Positions 46,101-55,640 are shown, counted from the stretch's first letter. The stretch: 64,000 bases of DNA from Cervus elaphus (GCF_910594005.1 NC_057815.1:85297552-85361551); one strand, 5' to 3'. Program-made: numbers and translations. The notes: generated by a model not told the origin, from the letters alone.

Positions 46101-46962
46101 CCCATAGGTTTTGGGTTGTTGTGTTTTCATTTTCATTCATTTCTATACATATTTTGATTTCTTTTTTGATTTCTTCTATTATTTGTTGGTTATTCAGAAG
46201 CGTGTTATTTAGCCTCCATATGTTTGAATTTTTAACAATTTTTTTCCTGTAATTGAGATCTAATCTTACTGCACTGTGGTCAGAAAAGATGACTGGAATG
46301 ATTTCAATTTTTTTGAATTTTCCAAGACTAGATTTATGGCCCAGGATGTGATCTATTCTGGAGAAGGTTCCGTGTGCACTTGAGAAAAAGGTGAAGTTGA
46401 TTGTTTTGGGGTGAAATGTCCTATAGATATCAATTAGGTCTAGCTGGTCCATTGTGTCATTTAAGGTTTGTGTTTCCTTGTTAATTTTCTGTTTAGTTGA
46501 TCTATCCATAGTTGTGAGTGGGGTATTAAAGTCTCCCACTATTATTGTGTTACTATTAATTTCCTCTTTCATACTCGTTAGTGTTTGCCGTACATATTGC
46601 GGTGCTCCTATGTTGGGTGCATATATATTTATAATTGTTATATCTTCTTCTTGGATTGATCCTTTGATCATTATGTAGTGTCCTTCTTTGTCTCTTTTCA
46701 CAGCTTTTATTTGAAAGTCTATTTTATCTGATATGAGTATTGCGACTCCTGCTTTCTTTTGGTCTCCATTTGCATGAAATATTTTTTTCCAGCCCTTCAC
46801 TTTTAGTCTGTATGTGTCTCTTGTTTTGAGGTGGGTCTCTTGTAGACAGCATATATGGGGGTCTTGTTTTTGTATCCATTCAGCCAATCTTTGTCTTTTG
46901 GTTGGGGCATTCAACCCATTTACATTTAAGGTAATTATTGATAGGTGTGGTCCCGTTGCCAT
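43144..46962 (-). CDS. LINE-1 ORF2 protein, endonuclease and reverse transcriptase, intact 1272 aa
   Basis: ORF2p nicks genomic DNA and reverse transcribes L1 RNA from the nick. The frame runs unbroken to a TAG and is close to the family's usual length of about 1275 aa. An N-terminal APE-type endonuclease shows the metal and catalytic positions N14 (LNVNGLN), E42 (QETH), D144/N146 (VGDFN), D204 (SRIDH) and H229 (SDHS). The reverse transcriptase spans about 450-800, with PGPDGF near 471, SIDAEKAFD near 597-605, GTRQGCPLSPLLFN near 655-668 and the catalytic FADD at 699-702. The C-terminal Cys-rich motif C1129-X3-C1133-X7-H1141-X4-C1146 is complete. No catalytic residue I can check is lost. It is probably translated by reinitiation after ORF1, as in other L1 elements. 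Plus-strand reading frames over this region are antisense shadows. Confidence 0.95.
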   Translation of the reverse strand: MATGPHLSIITLNVNGLNAPTKRQRLAEWIQKQDPHICCLQETHLKTRDTYRLKVKGWKKIFHANGDQKKAGVAILISDKIDFQIKAVKRDKEGHYIMIKGSIQEEDITIINIYAPNIGAPQYVRQTLTSMKEEINSNTIIVGDFNTPLTTMDRSTKQKINKETQTLNDTMDQLDLIDIYRTFHPKTINFTFFSSAHGTFSRIDHILGHKSSLGKFKKIEIIPVIFSDHSAVRLDLNYRKKIVKNSNIWRLNNTLLNNQQIIEEIKKEIKICIEMNENENTTTQNLWDTVKAVLRGRFIALQAYIKKQEKSQINNLTLHLKQLEKEEMKNPRVSRRKEILKIKAEINAIETKETIAKINKAKSWFFEKINKIDKPLARLFKKQREKNQINKIRNENGEITTDNTEIQRIIRDYYQQLYANKMDNLDEMDKFLEKYNFPKLNQEEIEDLNRPITGKEIETVIKNLPANKSPGPDGFTAEFYQKFREELTPTLLKLFQKIAEEGKLPNSFYEATITLIPKPDKDATKKENYRPISLMNIDAKILNKILANRIQQHIKKIIHHDQVGFIPGMQGFFNIRKSINVIHHINKLKDKNHMIISIDAEKAFDKIQHSFMIKTLQKAGIEGTYLNIIKAIYDKPTASITLNGEKLKAFPLKSGTRQGCPLSPLLFNIVLEVLATAIRAEKEVKGIQIGKEEVKLSLFADDMILYIENPKDSTRKLLELINEYSKVAGYKINTQKSLAFLYTNNEKTEREIKETIPFTIATKRIKYLGVYLPKETKDLYIENYKTLMKEIKEDTNRWRNIPCSLIGRINIVKMAILPKAIYRFNAIPIKLPTVFFTELDQRISQFVWKYKKPRIAKVIFRKKNGTGGINLPDFRLYYKATVIKTVWYWHKDRNIDQRNRIESPEINPRTYGHLIFDKGGKDIQWKKDNLFNKWCWENWSTTCKRMKLEDFLTPYTKINSKWIKDLNIRPETIKLLEENRGKTLSDINHSKILYDPPPRILEIKAKLNKWDLMKLKSFCTTKETISKVKRQPSDWEKIIANEETDKGLISKIYKQLLQLNSRKINDPIKKWAKELNRHFSKEDIQMANKHMKRCSTSLIIREMQIKTTMRYHYTPVRMAAIQKSTSNKCWRGCGEKGTLLHCWWECKLIQPLWKTVWRFLKKLEIELPYDPAIPLLGIHTEETRSERDTCTPMFITALFIIARTWKQPRCPSADEWIRKLWYIYTMEYYSAIKKNSFEPVLMRWMKLEPLIQSEVSQKDKEHYSILTHIYGI

Positions 46963-47013
46963 TTACTTTGTTGTTTTGGGTTCACGTTTATACAACCTTT
47001 CTGCATTTCCTGT

Positions 47014-47940
47014 CTAGAGAAGATCCTTTAGCATTTGTTGAAGAGCTGGTTTGGTGGTGCTGAATTCTCTCAGCTTTTGCTTGTCTGTAAAGCTTTTGAA
47101 TTCTCCTTCATATCTGAATGAGATCCTTGCTGGATACAGTAATCTAGGTTGTAGGTTATTCTCTTTCATTACTTTCAGGACGTCCTGCCATTCCCTTCTG
47201 GCCTGGAGGGTTTCTATTGATAGGTCAGCTGTTATCCTTATGGGAATCCCTTTGTGTGTTATTTGTTGTTTTTCCCTTGCTGCTTTTAATATTTGTTCTT
47301 TGTGTTTGGTCTTTGTTAATTTGATTAATATGTGTCTTGGGGTGTTTCGCCTTGGGTTTATCCTGTTTGGGACTCTCTGGGTTTCTTGGATTTGGCTGGC
47401 TATTTCCTTCCCCATTTTAGGGAAGTTTTCAGCTATTATCTCCTCGAGTATTTTCTCATGGCCTTTCTTTTTGTCTTCTTCTTCTGGAACTCCTATGATT
47501 CGAATGTTGGGGCGTTTCACATTGTCCCAGAGGTCCCTGAGGTTGTCCTCATTTCTTTTGATCCTTTTTTCTTTTTTCCTCTCTGCTTCATTTATTTCCA
47601 CCATTTTATCTTCTACCTCACTTATCCTATCTTCTGCCTCCGTTATTCTATTCTTGGTTCCCTCCAAAGTGTTTTTTATCTCATTCATTGCATTGTTCAT
47701 TTTTAATTGACTCTTTTTTATTTCTTCTAGGTCTTTATTAAACAATTCTTGTATCTTTTCAATCTTTGTCTCCAGGCTATTTATCTGTAACTCCATTTTG
47801 TTTTCAAGATTTTGGATCATTTTTATTATCATTATTCTAAATTCTTTTTCAGGTAGATTCCCTATCTCCTCCTCTTTTGTTTGACTTGGTGGGCATTTTT
47901 CATGTTCCTTTACCTGTTGGGTATTTCTTTGCCTTTTCAT
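47014..47940 (-). CDS. LINE-1 ORF1 protein, RNA-binding chaperone, intact 308 aa
   Basis: ORF1p is the trimeric nucleic-acid-binding protein that coats L1 RNA in the cytoplasmic L1 RNP and is needed in cis for retrotransposition. The reading frame is unbroken from ATG (47940) to TAG. Residues about 30-140 are rich in charged heptad-like repeats, consistent with the trimerising coiled coil. An RRM-like core follows, with the IRIIGVPEEE motif near residues 147-156. The C-terminal domain holds the LQARREW motif near residue 245, well conserved across mammalian L1 and needed for RNA binding in the human protein. It is somewhat shorter than human ORF1p (338 aa), the difference lying mainly at the N terminus. 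The start context has A at -3. The upstream frame stays open for about 25 codons without another ATG before a stop, so this start is the only reasonable one. ORF2 begins 51 nt downstream on the same transcript. Confidence 0.95.
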   Translation of the reverse strand: MKRQRNTQQVKEHEKCPPSQTKEEEIGNLPEKEFRIMIIKMIQNLENKMELQINSLETKIEKIQELFNKDLEEIKKSQLKMNNAMNEIKNTLEGTKNRITEAEDRISEVEDKMVEINEAERKKEKRIKRNEDNLRDLWDNVKRPNIRIIGVPEEEDKKKGHEKILEEIIAENFPKMGKEIASQIQETQRVPNRINPRRNTPRHILIKLTKTKHKEQILKAAREKQQITHKGIPIRITADLSIETLQARREWQDVLKVMKENNLQPRLLYPARISFRYEGEFKSFTDKQKLREFSTTKPALQQMLKDLL

Positions 47941-48800
47941 CTTGTTTAGATTGCTGTGTCTGGAGTGGGCTTTCTGTATTCTGGAGGTCTGTGGTTCCTT
48001 TTTATTGTGGAGGATTTACCCAGTGGGTGGGGTTAGACGATTGGCTTGTCAAGGTTTCCAGGTTAGGGAAGCTTGCGTCAGTGTACTGGTGCGTGGAACT
48101 TGATTTCTTCTTTTTGGAGAGCAATGGAGTGCCCAGTAATGAGTTTTGAGATGGGTCTATGTGTTAGGTGTGACCTTGGGCAGCCTGTATGTTTACATTC
48201 GGGGCTATGTTCCTGTGTTGCTGGAGAATTTGTGTGGTATGTCTTGCTCTAAAACTTATTGGCTCTTGGGTGGTGGTTGGTTTCAGTGTAGGTATGGAGG
48301 CTTTTGGACAGTCACTTATTACTTAAAGTTCCATGTAGTCAGGAGTTTTCTGGTGTTCTCAGGTTTTGGGCTTAAGTTTCCTGCCTCTGGATTTCAGTTT
48401 TATTCTTCCTGTAGTCTCAGGACTTCTCCAACTATACAGCACTGATAATAAAACTTCTAGGTTAATGGCGAAAAGATTCTCCCCCATTAGGGACACCCAG
48501 AGAGGTTCACAGAGTTACATGAACAGGAGAAAAGGGAGGAGGGAGATAGAGATGAGCAGGAGGAGAAAAAGGGGGACTCAAGAGGAGAGAGACAGATCTA
48601 CGCAGCTGTCTGTTCCCAGAGTGTTCTCCGTAGACCAGTCACCTACAAGGATTCACAGAATTGGACTGGGGAGAGAAGGGGAAAGGAGGAAATAGAGGTG
48701 TTCTGAGGTAGAAAACAGAGAGTCAAGATTGGGAGAGAATAATCTTCGGTTTAAAGATAGGGCTTCTCTTTTTTTTTTTTTTGTAAGGTTATAGTGTAGT

Positions 48801-49160
48801 GAAAATGAAAATGAAGAGTAGTAGAGGAGTACTAGAGGACTTTAAAAGAAATAAGAGAAAAAGAAAAAAAGAAAATAAAAGAGAAAACGGAAAGGAAAAA
48901 AAAGAAGAAAAAAGAGAAAAAAAGAAAAAGAAAAAAAGAAAAAAAAAACAAAAAAAAAAAAGAAAGAAAGTAAAAAAAAAATTTTTTCCCCCCTAATTAA
49001 AAAAATCGTAAAAATCTATGAAAATGAAAGTTAAGGAGTAATGGGGGAGTAATAGGGAATTTTAAAGGAAAATAAAAGAGAAAAAATAAAAAAGAAAAAA
49101 TATAAAAAGAAAAAAAAAATTTTTTTTTTTTTTCCTTACTTAGAAAAAAAAAAAAGTAAA
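48801..49160. repeat. Duplicated A/G-rich blocks in the L1 5' UTR
   Basis: Two similar blocks begin GAAAATGAAA at 48801 and 49020, an offset of about 219 bp. Each continues through a GAGTA..GGGGAGTA-like segment into a long purine run, then an A-run/T-run junction (48972-48987 and 49108-49133). The plus strand is purine-rich, so the L1 RNA would carry pyrimidine tracts here. A simple-sequence origin is possible, but the shared non-simple part supports an internal duplication. Confidence 0.7.
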
Positions 49161-49450
49161 AATATATCTAGGAGTTTCTCTGTAGCTGTTGCGGTCAGTG
49201 TGGGTTCGGCTCAGTTTCAGATAGCTCCTCGTTCCAGCTTACACTTCTCGATATCTACAGGGCCCTTCCGGTGAAGTCGGTGTTTTCTACAGGGATTTTA
49301 ATCTGTTGCACCAGTCCCTTCTGAAGCGGTTCCCTTTGTTTATTTGGCTTCTGTTTGCCGGTCTCTTCAGAGCCTCATTTCCGCCCTGACACAGGCCGGC
49401 GGAGGTGGACTCTTATTCAGTCAGCTATTTCCGTTGCGCTGCTGGGAGGG

Positions 49451-49556
49451 GCTGACGCTGCGGGGATGGGCTGGCGCTGCGGGGCGGGGCTGACGCTGCG
49501 GGGAGGGGCTGGCCCTGCGGGGGCGGGCTGGCGCTGCCGGGAGGGGCTGACGCTGC
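49451..49556. repeat. 19-bp GC-rich tandem repeat in the L1 5' UTR (5.6 copies)
   Basis: Five complete 19-bp units start at 49451, 49470, 49489, 49508 and 49527, followed by a partial unit at 49546-49556. The core is GCTG(A/G)CGCTGCGGGG plus a variable 4-5 bp. Units differ at 1-3 positions. Several joins make GC-box-like sequences. Confidence 0.9.
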
Positions 49557-50378
49557 TTTCTCCGTCTGCCGCTGCTCAGGCTCCCGGCTGTTCTATATGG
49601 AGCGCGCCGCGCGCTGCGCTAGGTTCCAGCCCTCGGGTGTTACACAAAAGCGAGGAAGGAAAAGCTGCGCCTGCTCTCTGTGCCTTCCCCGTCAGAGCGG
49701 TCCAGGCAGCCAGGGGCTTGATGGGCGCACTATCCCCAGGTGTGGCACACTCACTCCCTTCCGCGGACCCAGTCTCAGTTTCCGCTGACGCCAGTCGGGT
49801 GCGCGCGCCTTCCGCCCTCCGCGTCCCCAGCCCCAGTCCCCGCCCGCGCCGGTCGGGTGCCTGCGCCCTGTGTCTCGCCGCGACCTTCCCCTCCCCCCTG
49901 CCTCCTGCCTCCGGCGGGGCTGGGCCGGTCCGCAGCCTGCGAGCTCTTCTCGGGACTTTCTCCGTCCCTTTGTTCTGCGAACGGCCGGCAGTGTGTTCCG
50001 GCCGGTTAATTTTCTCTCTCTCTTTTGGTCTCCCACAGTTCAAGTTGGCACCTCACAGAAGCTCCCTCTGATTGTCCTCAGGGCACTCAGGCCCGGACCC
50101 TAGCCCAAGCAAGGCCGCCTAAGACTCCCTTCCCGGGACGGGTCTCCGTCCTTAGCTCTTTTGTCTCACTTTTTATCTTTTATATTTTGTCCTACTTCCT
50201 TTCGAAGACAGTGGTCTGCTTTTCTGGGCGCCTGATGACCTCAGCTAGCGATCAGAAGTTGTTTTGTGAAGTTTGCTCTGCATTCAGTTATTCTTTTGAT
50301 GAATTTGTAGGAGGGAAAGTGGTCTCCCCGTCCTACTCCTCCGCCATCTTGGCTCCTCCCTCCCCCTTGTTAGTTTTT

Positions 50379-51793
50379 AATGCCTAACTTTATGGGATGC
50401 ACTTATCTCTAGATACAACATATTTTTCAGCCAATATGCCTAGGAAAAATTTATATCTACCCTCTTAATTCTAAATGCAGCATTTACAATGTGTGGTGAA
50501 AAGACAATGGGCAGTAACAGCTATGAGTTACATTTCCAGTCACAAGAGGATTAACATTACGATGGAACTTTTGAAAAGCATTCTGAGCACCGACTATGGG
50601 GATATGAAGCTAAGTGTTGGTGCTGAGAGGCAACACCGGGTCATATTCAACGTGAGCTTTCTTCTCTCCATTGTGACCTTGTCCTGAGTAGATTTCCATA
50701 GTATCTTTCATGTGCAGCACTTGTTTTTGCCTAGTGTTGTTCAATGACTCCCCCAAGAAGCTAGCATTTTGCTAAAGAATAGAGAAAGAGTCAAAAGGGA
50801 AAAACAATTACAATAAAGGAAAAGATGCTACTGCATAAAAGGCAATTCAATATGACTGCTACAGTGATGATCAGAAAGTTATGTTTTAAGCACTTTATAT
50901 CCTACCAACGTAGTCTGAGCCTTGTACAGGTAGTTTGTTTTAGTTACATTTTAGGAAAGTGGTTGTGGATTTTGAGATGATGTGTAACACATTATAATTT
51001 TTACCACTTAGAGTAAGGGGAAATTGCTCCCAGTTGCTGCTTGAATGCAGAATACCTGATTTTCAGGAATGGATTACTGATGACTGTAGTCAGATAGCTA
51101 TCTGTCATTTATCTATCTACAATCTGTCTTCATCATCATCATCTATCCTCATCTTTAAAAAATAACCAAAAGTAGCTGATAGCATAGAAAATATAAGCTT
51201 TGGAAAGCTGAAATAGAGGAATATAAAAACAAAACCCTAGGGAGAATAGGAAAATAAACATAGCAAAAATGAAGAGGAGTCTAGTATCACTGCCTATATC
51301 TGAGTTTCCCAATAAGAAAAATAACAAAAGTATAATTTTTGCCAACTTCTTGGACAGGAAAAGAAAATTTCAACTACAAAATTTAAAATTTTATTTTTCA
51401 TATAGACTTTTATACAGGGAATGATTTACAAAAAATTGTAAACTTTGTAGATATGATTTTTTATTGTGAAGAACCAAAAGAGCAGGCAAGAGCATTCTTT
51501 TAAACCACAGCTCCACAGTGACAATTTAGTGAGTGTTTAAGAGGATATGGATTCATTTGAAAAATGATCGAATCTAAATGTAGGAAGTAATGTAAATTTT
51601 TTTCTTTATTCCTTCATTTTTTTCTTTCTTCTCTCTCTCTCTTTCTGTCTCTCTCTTTTTAGTATTTCTCAGAATCAAATTTGGGTACAAGTTGGACTTC
51701 AGGTAATAGGGATTTTCTTACTTTTATGAAAGCAAAAATGCTGATATTCCATGTTAGTGGCTAGGACAAAAAGCTACTTTTAGGAAGTTAGAC
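50379..51793. other. Unassigned sequence beside the L1
   Basis: Host flank of the L1 5' end. No gene or repeat recognised apart from the (TC)n tract. Confidence 0.5.
51598..51662. repeat. Pyrimidine-rich (TC)n low-complexity tract
   Basis: T- and C-only stretch with CTCTCTCTCT cores. Confidence 0.85.
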
Positions 51794-52148
51794 GTTGTTG
51801 TTTTCAGCTGCTCAGTCATGTCCAACTCTTTGCCACCCCACTTCCCTATTCTTCACCATCTCCTGGAGTTTGCTAAGACATGTCCATTGAGTTGGTGATG
51901 CCATCAACCATTTCACTCTCTGTCATCCCCTTCTCCTCCTGCCCTCAGTCTTTCCCAGCATCAGGGACTTTTCCAATGAGTCAGTTCTTCGCATCAGGTG
52001 GCCAAAGTATTGAAGTTTCAGCATCAGTCCTTCTGATGAGTATTCGGGGTTGATTTCCTTAGAATTGACTGGTTTGATCTCCTTGCTGTCCAAGGAACTC
52101 TCAAGAGTCTTCTTCAGCACCATAATTTGAAAACATCAATTCTTCAAC
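51794..52148 (-). mobile_element. BovB LINE 3' fragment
   Basis: 355 bp of antisense BovB 3' sequence. It is recognisable from CTCAGTCATGTCCAACTC (the 3' end) through the TTTCCCAGCATCAGGG and CATCAGGTGGCCAAAGTA landmarks. It is 5' truncated and diverged, with a gap near 51837. Confidence 0.85.
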
Positions 52149-52614
52149 ATTACTGGCACTTCACTGAGATTGAATTTTAATCCCAAACATTTTTCCTACA
52201 TATCCTTCAAAAGAAAGTTTCCTCCTGAGTGTCTCTTCCTATTGATCTTGAATAATATTGACATTTAGCTGACAATCAACGAATATCTTTTAATTGACTA
52301 ATATATAAGAACCACTCCATTTTGAATGGGAAATGGTTCACTGAGCCTTCTTTAGCCAGTTATTACCTTAAGTCAACACTCAGCTGATTTGAAATGATTG
52401 TTTCAAAAAGAGACTAACGTCTCCTTGACAACTTGCTCCTCTGATATCCAAGGTTGACCAAAGAGAGAACAAAATTCATAATGAAGGAATTGATGAAAAG
52501 CCTGGTTTATCTGCTAGTCACCATTGTACAGATACAGACATATCCTGTACACTTCAGAGTTGAAATATTCATAAGTCCTGCCTTTGCTTTAATTGTGGGG
52601 ACAAACTGTATATG

Positions 52615-52791
52615 GGCTTCCCCGGTGGCTCAGCTGGTAAAGAATCCGCCCGCAATGCTGGAGACCTGGGTTTGATCCCTAGGTTGGGAAGATCCCCTGG
52701 AGAAGGGAACAGCTATCCACTCCAGTATTCTGACCTGGAGAAGTCCATGGGGTCACAAAGAGTCAGACATGACTGAGTGACTTTCACTTCA
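52615..52791 (+). mobile_element. Bov-tA SINE with internal deletion
   Basis: Intact head, then the GACCTGGAGAAGTCCATGGG joint, where about 35 bp of BovA body is missing. TSD CTGTATATG / CTGCATATG at 52606-52614 and 52792-52800, one mismatch. Confidence 0.92.
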
Positions 52792-53336
52792 CTGCATATG
52801 ATTGATCTCTATTTATATCATTTTTTTTTGCTATATTCTAAATAAGTATCTCTGAGTTACTCTTTGAGAGAATTATATTAAAAACATAAACATACATACA
52901 GTTATTTTAATCCATTTACTGAAGAAACCACAAGCATCTTCCAAGGCTAAGATCTATGAAGTCCTAAGTAAAATAGCAGCAAGGTCTATTTATTGGAACT
53001 ATATCAAGCAACATCCCAAGCAAGTATTTCACAGCTACATTTTTTTCTCATGAAAGTGATGGTATGTGTGCTCTGTATTATTTTCTCATCTAAGACAAAT
53101 AAATGAAAAGCCATCCACACAAAAGTCATCATAGTTTCAGAAGTTGAATGTGTCATATTCCTCTTGCCTAGGTGAAGCCAGAATTGTGTCAGGTCATTGA
53201 ATCAGCTTTGATTGAGGACTGGCATCCACCACCTACTCTGAGACTGCTCAGGAAGCCACAAGTGGGAAGATGAGATAACTTTGTGCTCCTGTGAGGAAGC
53301 CAGCCTCTGAACAATAGGAAAACTCTGCCAACGCTG

Positions 53337-53348
53337 CACACACACACA

Positions 53349-53382
<34 letters not shown>
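53337..53382. repeat. (CA)n microsatellite with one interruption
   Basis: 46 bp of CA repeats with a single T at 53350. Confidence 0.97.
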
Positions 53383-53385
<3 letters not shown>

Positions 53386-53419
53386 CTGTATCAACAGCTA
53401 CGTCTATAGCTATATTTAT

Positions 53420-53621
53420 GTTAGTCACCCAGTCGTGTCTGACTCTTTGAAACCCCAAGGACTGTAGCCCTCCTGGCTCCTCTGTCCATGGATTTCTCCA
53501 GGCAAGGATACTAGAATGGGTAGCCATTCCCTTCTCCAGGGGATATTTCTAACCCAGGGATTAAACCCAATTTTGCACTCCAGGCAAAATTCTTTATTGT
53601 TTGACCCATGACGGAAAGCCC
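53420..53621 (-). mobile_element. Bov-tA SINE, diverged
   Basis: Antisense: CCCAGTCGTGTCTGACTC ... TTTGACCCATGACGGAAAGCC. The head is degraded. Confidence 0.88.
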
Positions 53622-54684
53622 TATATCTACATATCTCCATCTGTGTTGTGCCAAAAATTTGGAACTGGGATGGGACAAGACATCAGAGAGAAAACAGATA
53701 ATTAGGAAATAACAGAAAGAATGGGATGTAAGTCTGGAACATAAATAAGTGTTACAACTTATTTCACTGACTTGTTTGGGGCTGTGTACTAAGTTTAGGT
53801 AGTTCATTTGTCTAAAATAAAAACAAGATAAAAAGTTCCCTTAATATACCTGACACTAAACCAAATGACCTTTGACCTAGTGTAATGAGACTGGGGCAAT
53901 TGCACCTCTATCCATTTATCTGAATGGAATCAGAGCAGACAAGGGAAACAAAGTCACTTTCTCCCCTACAGGCTACCTTTCCGAGCCCTCCCCGTCAGAA
54001 GTCTGCACGGCATTGGCTGGCCGTCTGCTCACACGTCTCCCTATTCCTATATGGCTCTCTTCTCTCTGCAAACCCTGAACTGTGTACAAACAGTCATCTG
54101 GACTCAGGCCAGAAGCACGATGAATCGCTGCCTAACTTGCCTACTGCTCTCTTCTCTCTCTATTTTCTCTAACATGTGCTCTTAACCTATCACTGAAAAG
54201 GAAAGAGGCCACTGGTGAATTTTGTATTCCATAAATCTTCTAACCCAGGCCAGGATTCAGTTGCCCCCCTCTCTTTATTCAAGCAGGGAACTCAATGAAT
54301 CAAACATCGCTTGCTCTTGGATCCCTGAGGGCTACCCTTGGCGAAGCACTTTGCTTTCCAGGACAGCCAGCACAGAGGACTGTGATGCAAGGTCAAGGCT
54401 CTCTGGGACCAGCTCATGGCCTTTTCCCACAAAGCCCAGCATTTAAAGGCAGAGTTGAGGAGGGAGGCCATCAGGAGTAACTGAATTTGTCCAAAGAAAC
54501 AAAGCCACACGTTTGGTTGATTTTCCAGGAGGTTGCAGAATATTTGCATTTGTTGAAAAGAAGAACCCTTATACACAGAGCTCGGTATCCTTTAGTGTGC
54601 TATAGATTAAAAAAAAAATGTTATTATGTGGTTGTTATAGTATCCTACCATCTGAAGTAGATGGGTCTGGCATACTTGAGATAT
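53622..54684. other. Repeat-free segment, GC-richer at 53.92-54.56 kb
   Basis: Unlike its neighbours it shows no recognised repeat and is moderately GC-rich. TTCTCCCCTACAG/G at about 53970 resembles a splice acceptor, but no exon could be supported. Confidence 0.35.
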
Positions 54685-54825
54685 TTTGAAAGATGAGAAG
54701 ATGGAACCACTGAGAGTTTATGTAACTGGAGCAGGATGTCACATCTCTCAAAGCAGAATCTACAACCAGAGTCTCAAACCCAGAGCTCTCTTCACTGCAC
54801 TCCCCACATTGTCTTCCAGAAACTT
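54685..54825 (-). mobile_element. MIR SINE
   Basis: Antisense: GATGAGAAGATGGAACCACTGAGAG, AGGATGTCACATCTCTC, TCTCAAACCCAGAGCTCTCTTCACTGCACT. Confidence 0.6.
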
Positions 54826-55038
54826 GGAAATTCTGTGTGTGTTTGTATTACCAAACTCTTTTCCTTGGCTGAAACCTACTTCACATCCACATTCATTTTA
54901 TGAAATAAAATTGACAATCAAAAAGGAAGTAAATAATGTCAGAATTGTCTCTCTCCCTTTATGCTCTCAGCCACTTTACAGCAACTACCCTTCCATTTTC
55001 TTTTATAAGACTCAAAATAGAACCATATCAAGGATAAT

Positions 55039-55248
55039 GGGCTTCCCTGATGGCTCAGATGGTAAAGAATCTGTCTGCAACTCAGGAGACCCGGGTTTGA
55101 TCCCCAGGTGGGGAAGAACCCCTGGAGAAGGGAATGGTTACCCACTCCAGTATTCTTGCCTGGAAAATACCATGCATAGAGGAGTCTGACAGGCTATAGT
55201 TCATGGGGTTACAATGAGTTGGACATGACTGAGAGATTAAACTTCCAT
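55039..55248 (+). mobile_element. Bov-tA SINE
   Basis: GGGCTTCCCTGATGGCTCAG to TTGGACATGACTGAGAG. The B-box is GGTTTGATCCC, a one-base change from consensus. Confidence 0.92.
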
Positions 55249-55499
55249 GCAGCAAGGAAAATATTCACCAGTAATTGAAAACAACCTTCTTAAGTATAAA
55301 TACCATAAAAAATGTGTATAGGAATAGGGTAGCTTCCTTTCCTTGACAAGAATCCTTGTTCTGTGTTACAAACCCCAGATAACTGAACTCTCTATTCATG
55401 CCTCTGTAAGTAGCCCTTCTACTAAATTCTTCTCAATTTAACTTACTTTTTTTGTGTTATTTGTTTCTTTTTGGCATTCTGACTATATAATATAGGTCA

Positions 55500-55640
55500 A
55501 TTCTTTTGACTCTCTGAACTTCTTTCTCCTCATCAACAAAATGGGACTATAATATTTATCTTGGATGATTCTTGTAAGAATCAAAATTTGTAGCCAATAA
55601 ACAAAAAATGAATATAGAGCAGTTAAGTGTCAGGCACACT
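55500..55640 (+). mobile_element. MIR SINE
   Basis: GACTCTCTGAACTTCTTTCTCCTCATCAACAAAATGGGACTATAATA, TTCTTGTAAGAATCAAAA. Confidence 0.6.

Larger units (their letters stand above)
42791..50365 (-). mobile_element. Full-length LINE-1 (ruminant L1) with both ORFs intact
   Basis: Autonomous non-LTR retrotransposon of about 7.6 kb, read on the minus strand. The 5' end at about 50365 carries the L1-typical GGAGCCAAGATGGCGG start, which includes a YY1-like CAAGATGGC site. A CpG-rich 5' UTR, ORF1, ORF2, a roughly 325-bp 3' UTR, AATAAA and an A-rich tail (plus-strand T-run 42783-42818) follow. The flanks show a target-site duplication: CCCTCGTTAGTTTTT at 42776-42790 and CCCTTGTTAGTTTTT at 50364-50378, one mismatch in 15. 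On the minus strand the duplication begins TT/AAAAAC, matching the L1 endonuclease consensus TT/AAAA. This is target-primed reverse transcription in one step, with no 5' truncation or inversion. Whether it is transcribed or mobile today cannot be seen from sequence. The single TSD mismatch suggests it is not extremely recent, or reflects a polymorphism. Confidence 0.95.
47941..50365 (-). promoter_or_regulatory. L1 5' UTR and internal promoter, CpG-rich upstream half
   Basis: About 2.4 kb upstream of ORF1. The distal 1.1 kb (49180-50365) is strongly GC- and CpG-rich, in sharp contrast to the AT-rich window, and contains GC boxes (GGGGCGGGG near 49481) and the YY1-like site at the very 5' end. 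This is where the RNA polymerase II internal promoter of L1 is expected, and such regions are normally silenced by CpG methylation. The proximal part has two diverged A/G-rich blocks on the plus strand (48801-48970 and 49020-49125) and a plain stretch of 47941-48480. It is much longer than the human L1 5' UTR of about 0.9 kb. Confidence 0.8.

Noticed and set aside
43286..47710. Many plus-strand frames of 60-219 codons across 43-47.7 kb
   Set aside because: Antisense shadows of L1 ORF2 and ORF1. The products are hydrophobic and Phe/Ser-rich, as expected from the complement of A-rich coding DNA.
48799..48996. 65-codon Lys/Glu-only reading frame
   Set aside because: Translation of an A/G low-complexity tract in the L1 5' UTR.
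49355..50071. 238-codon plus-strand reading frame in the CpG-rich region
   Set aside because: It is antisense to the L1 5' UTR. High GC removes stop codons, and the frame overlaps the 19-bp tandem repeat and has open frames on both strands at the same place.
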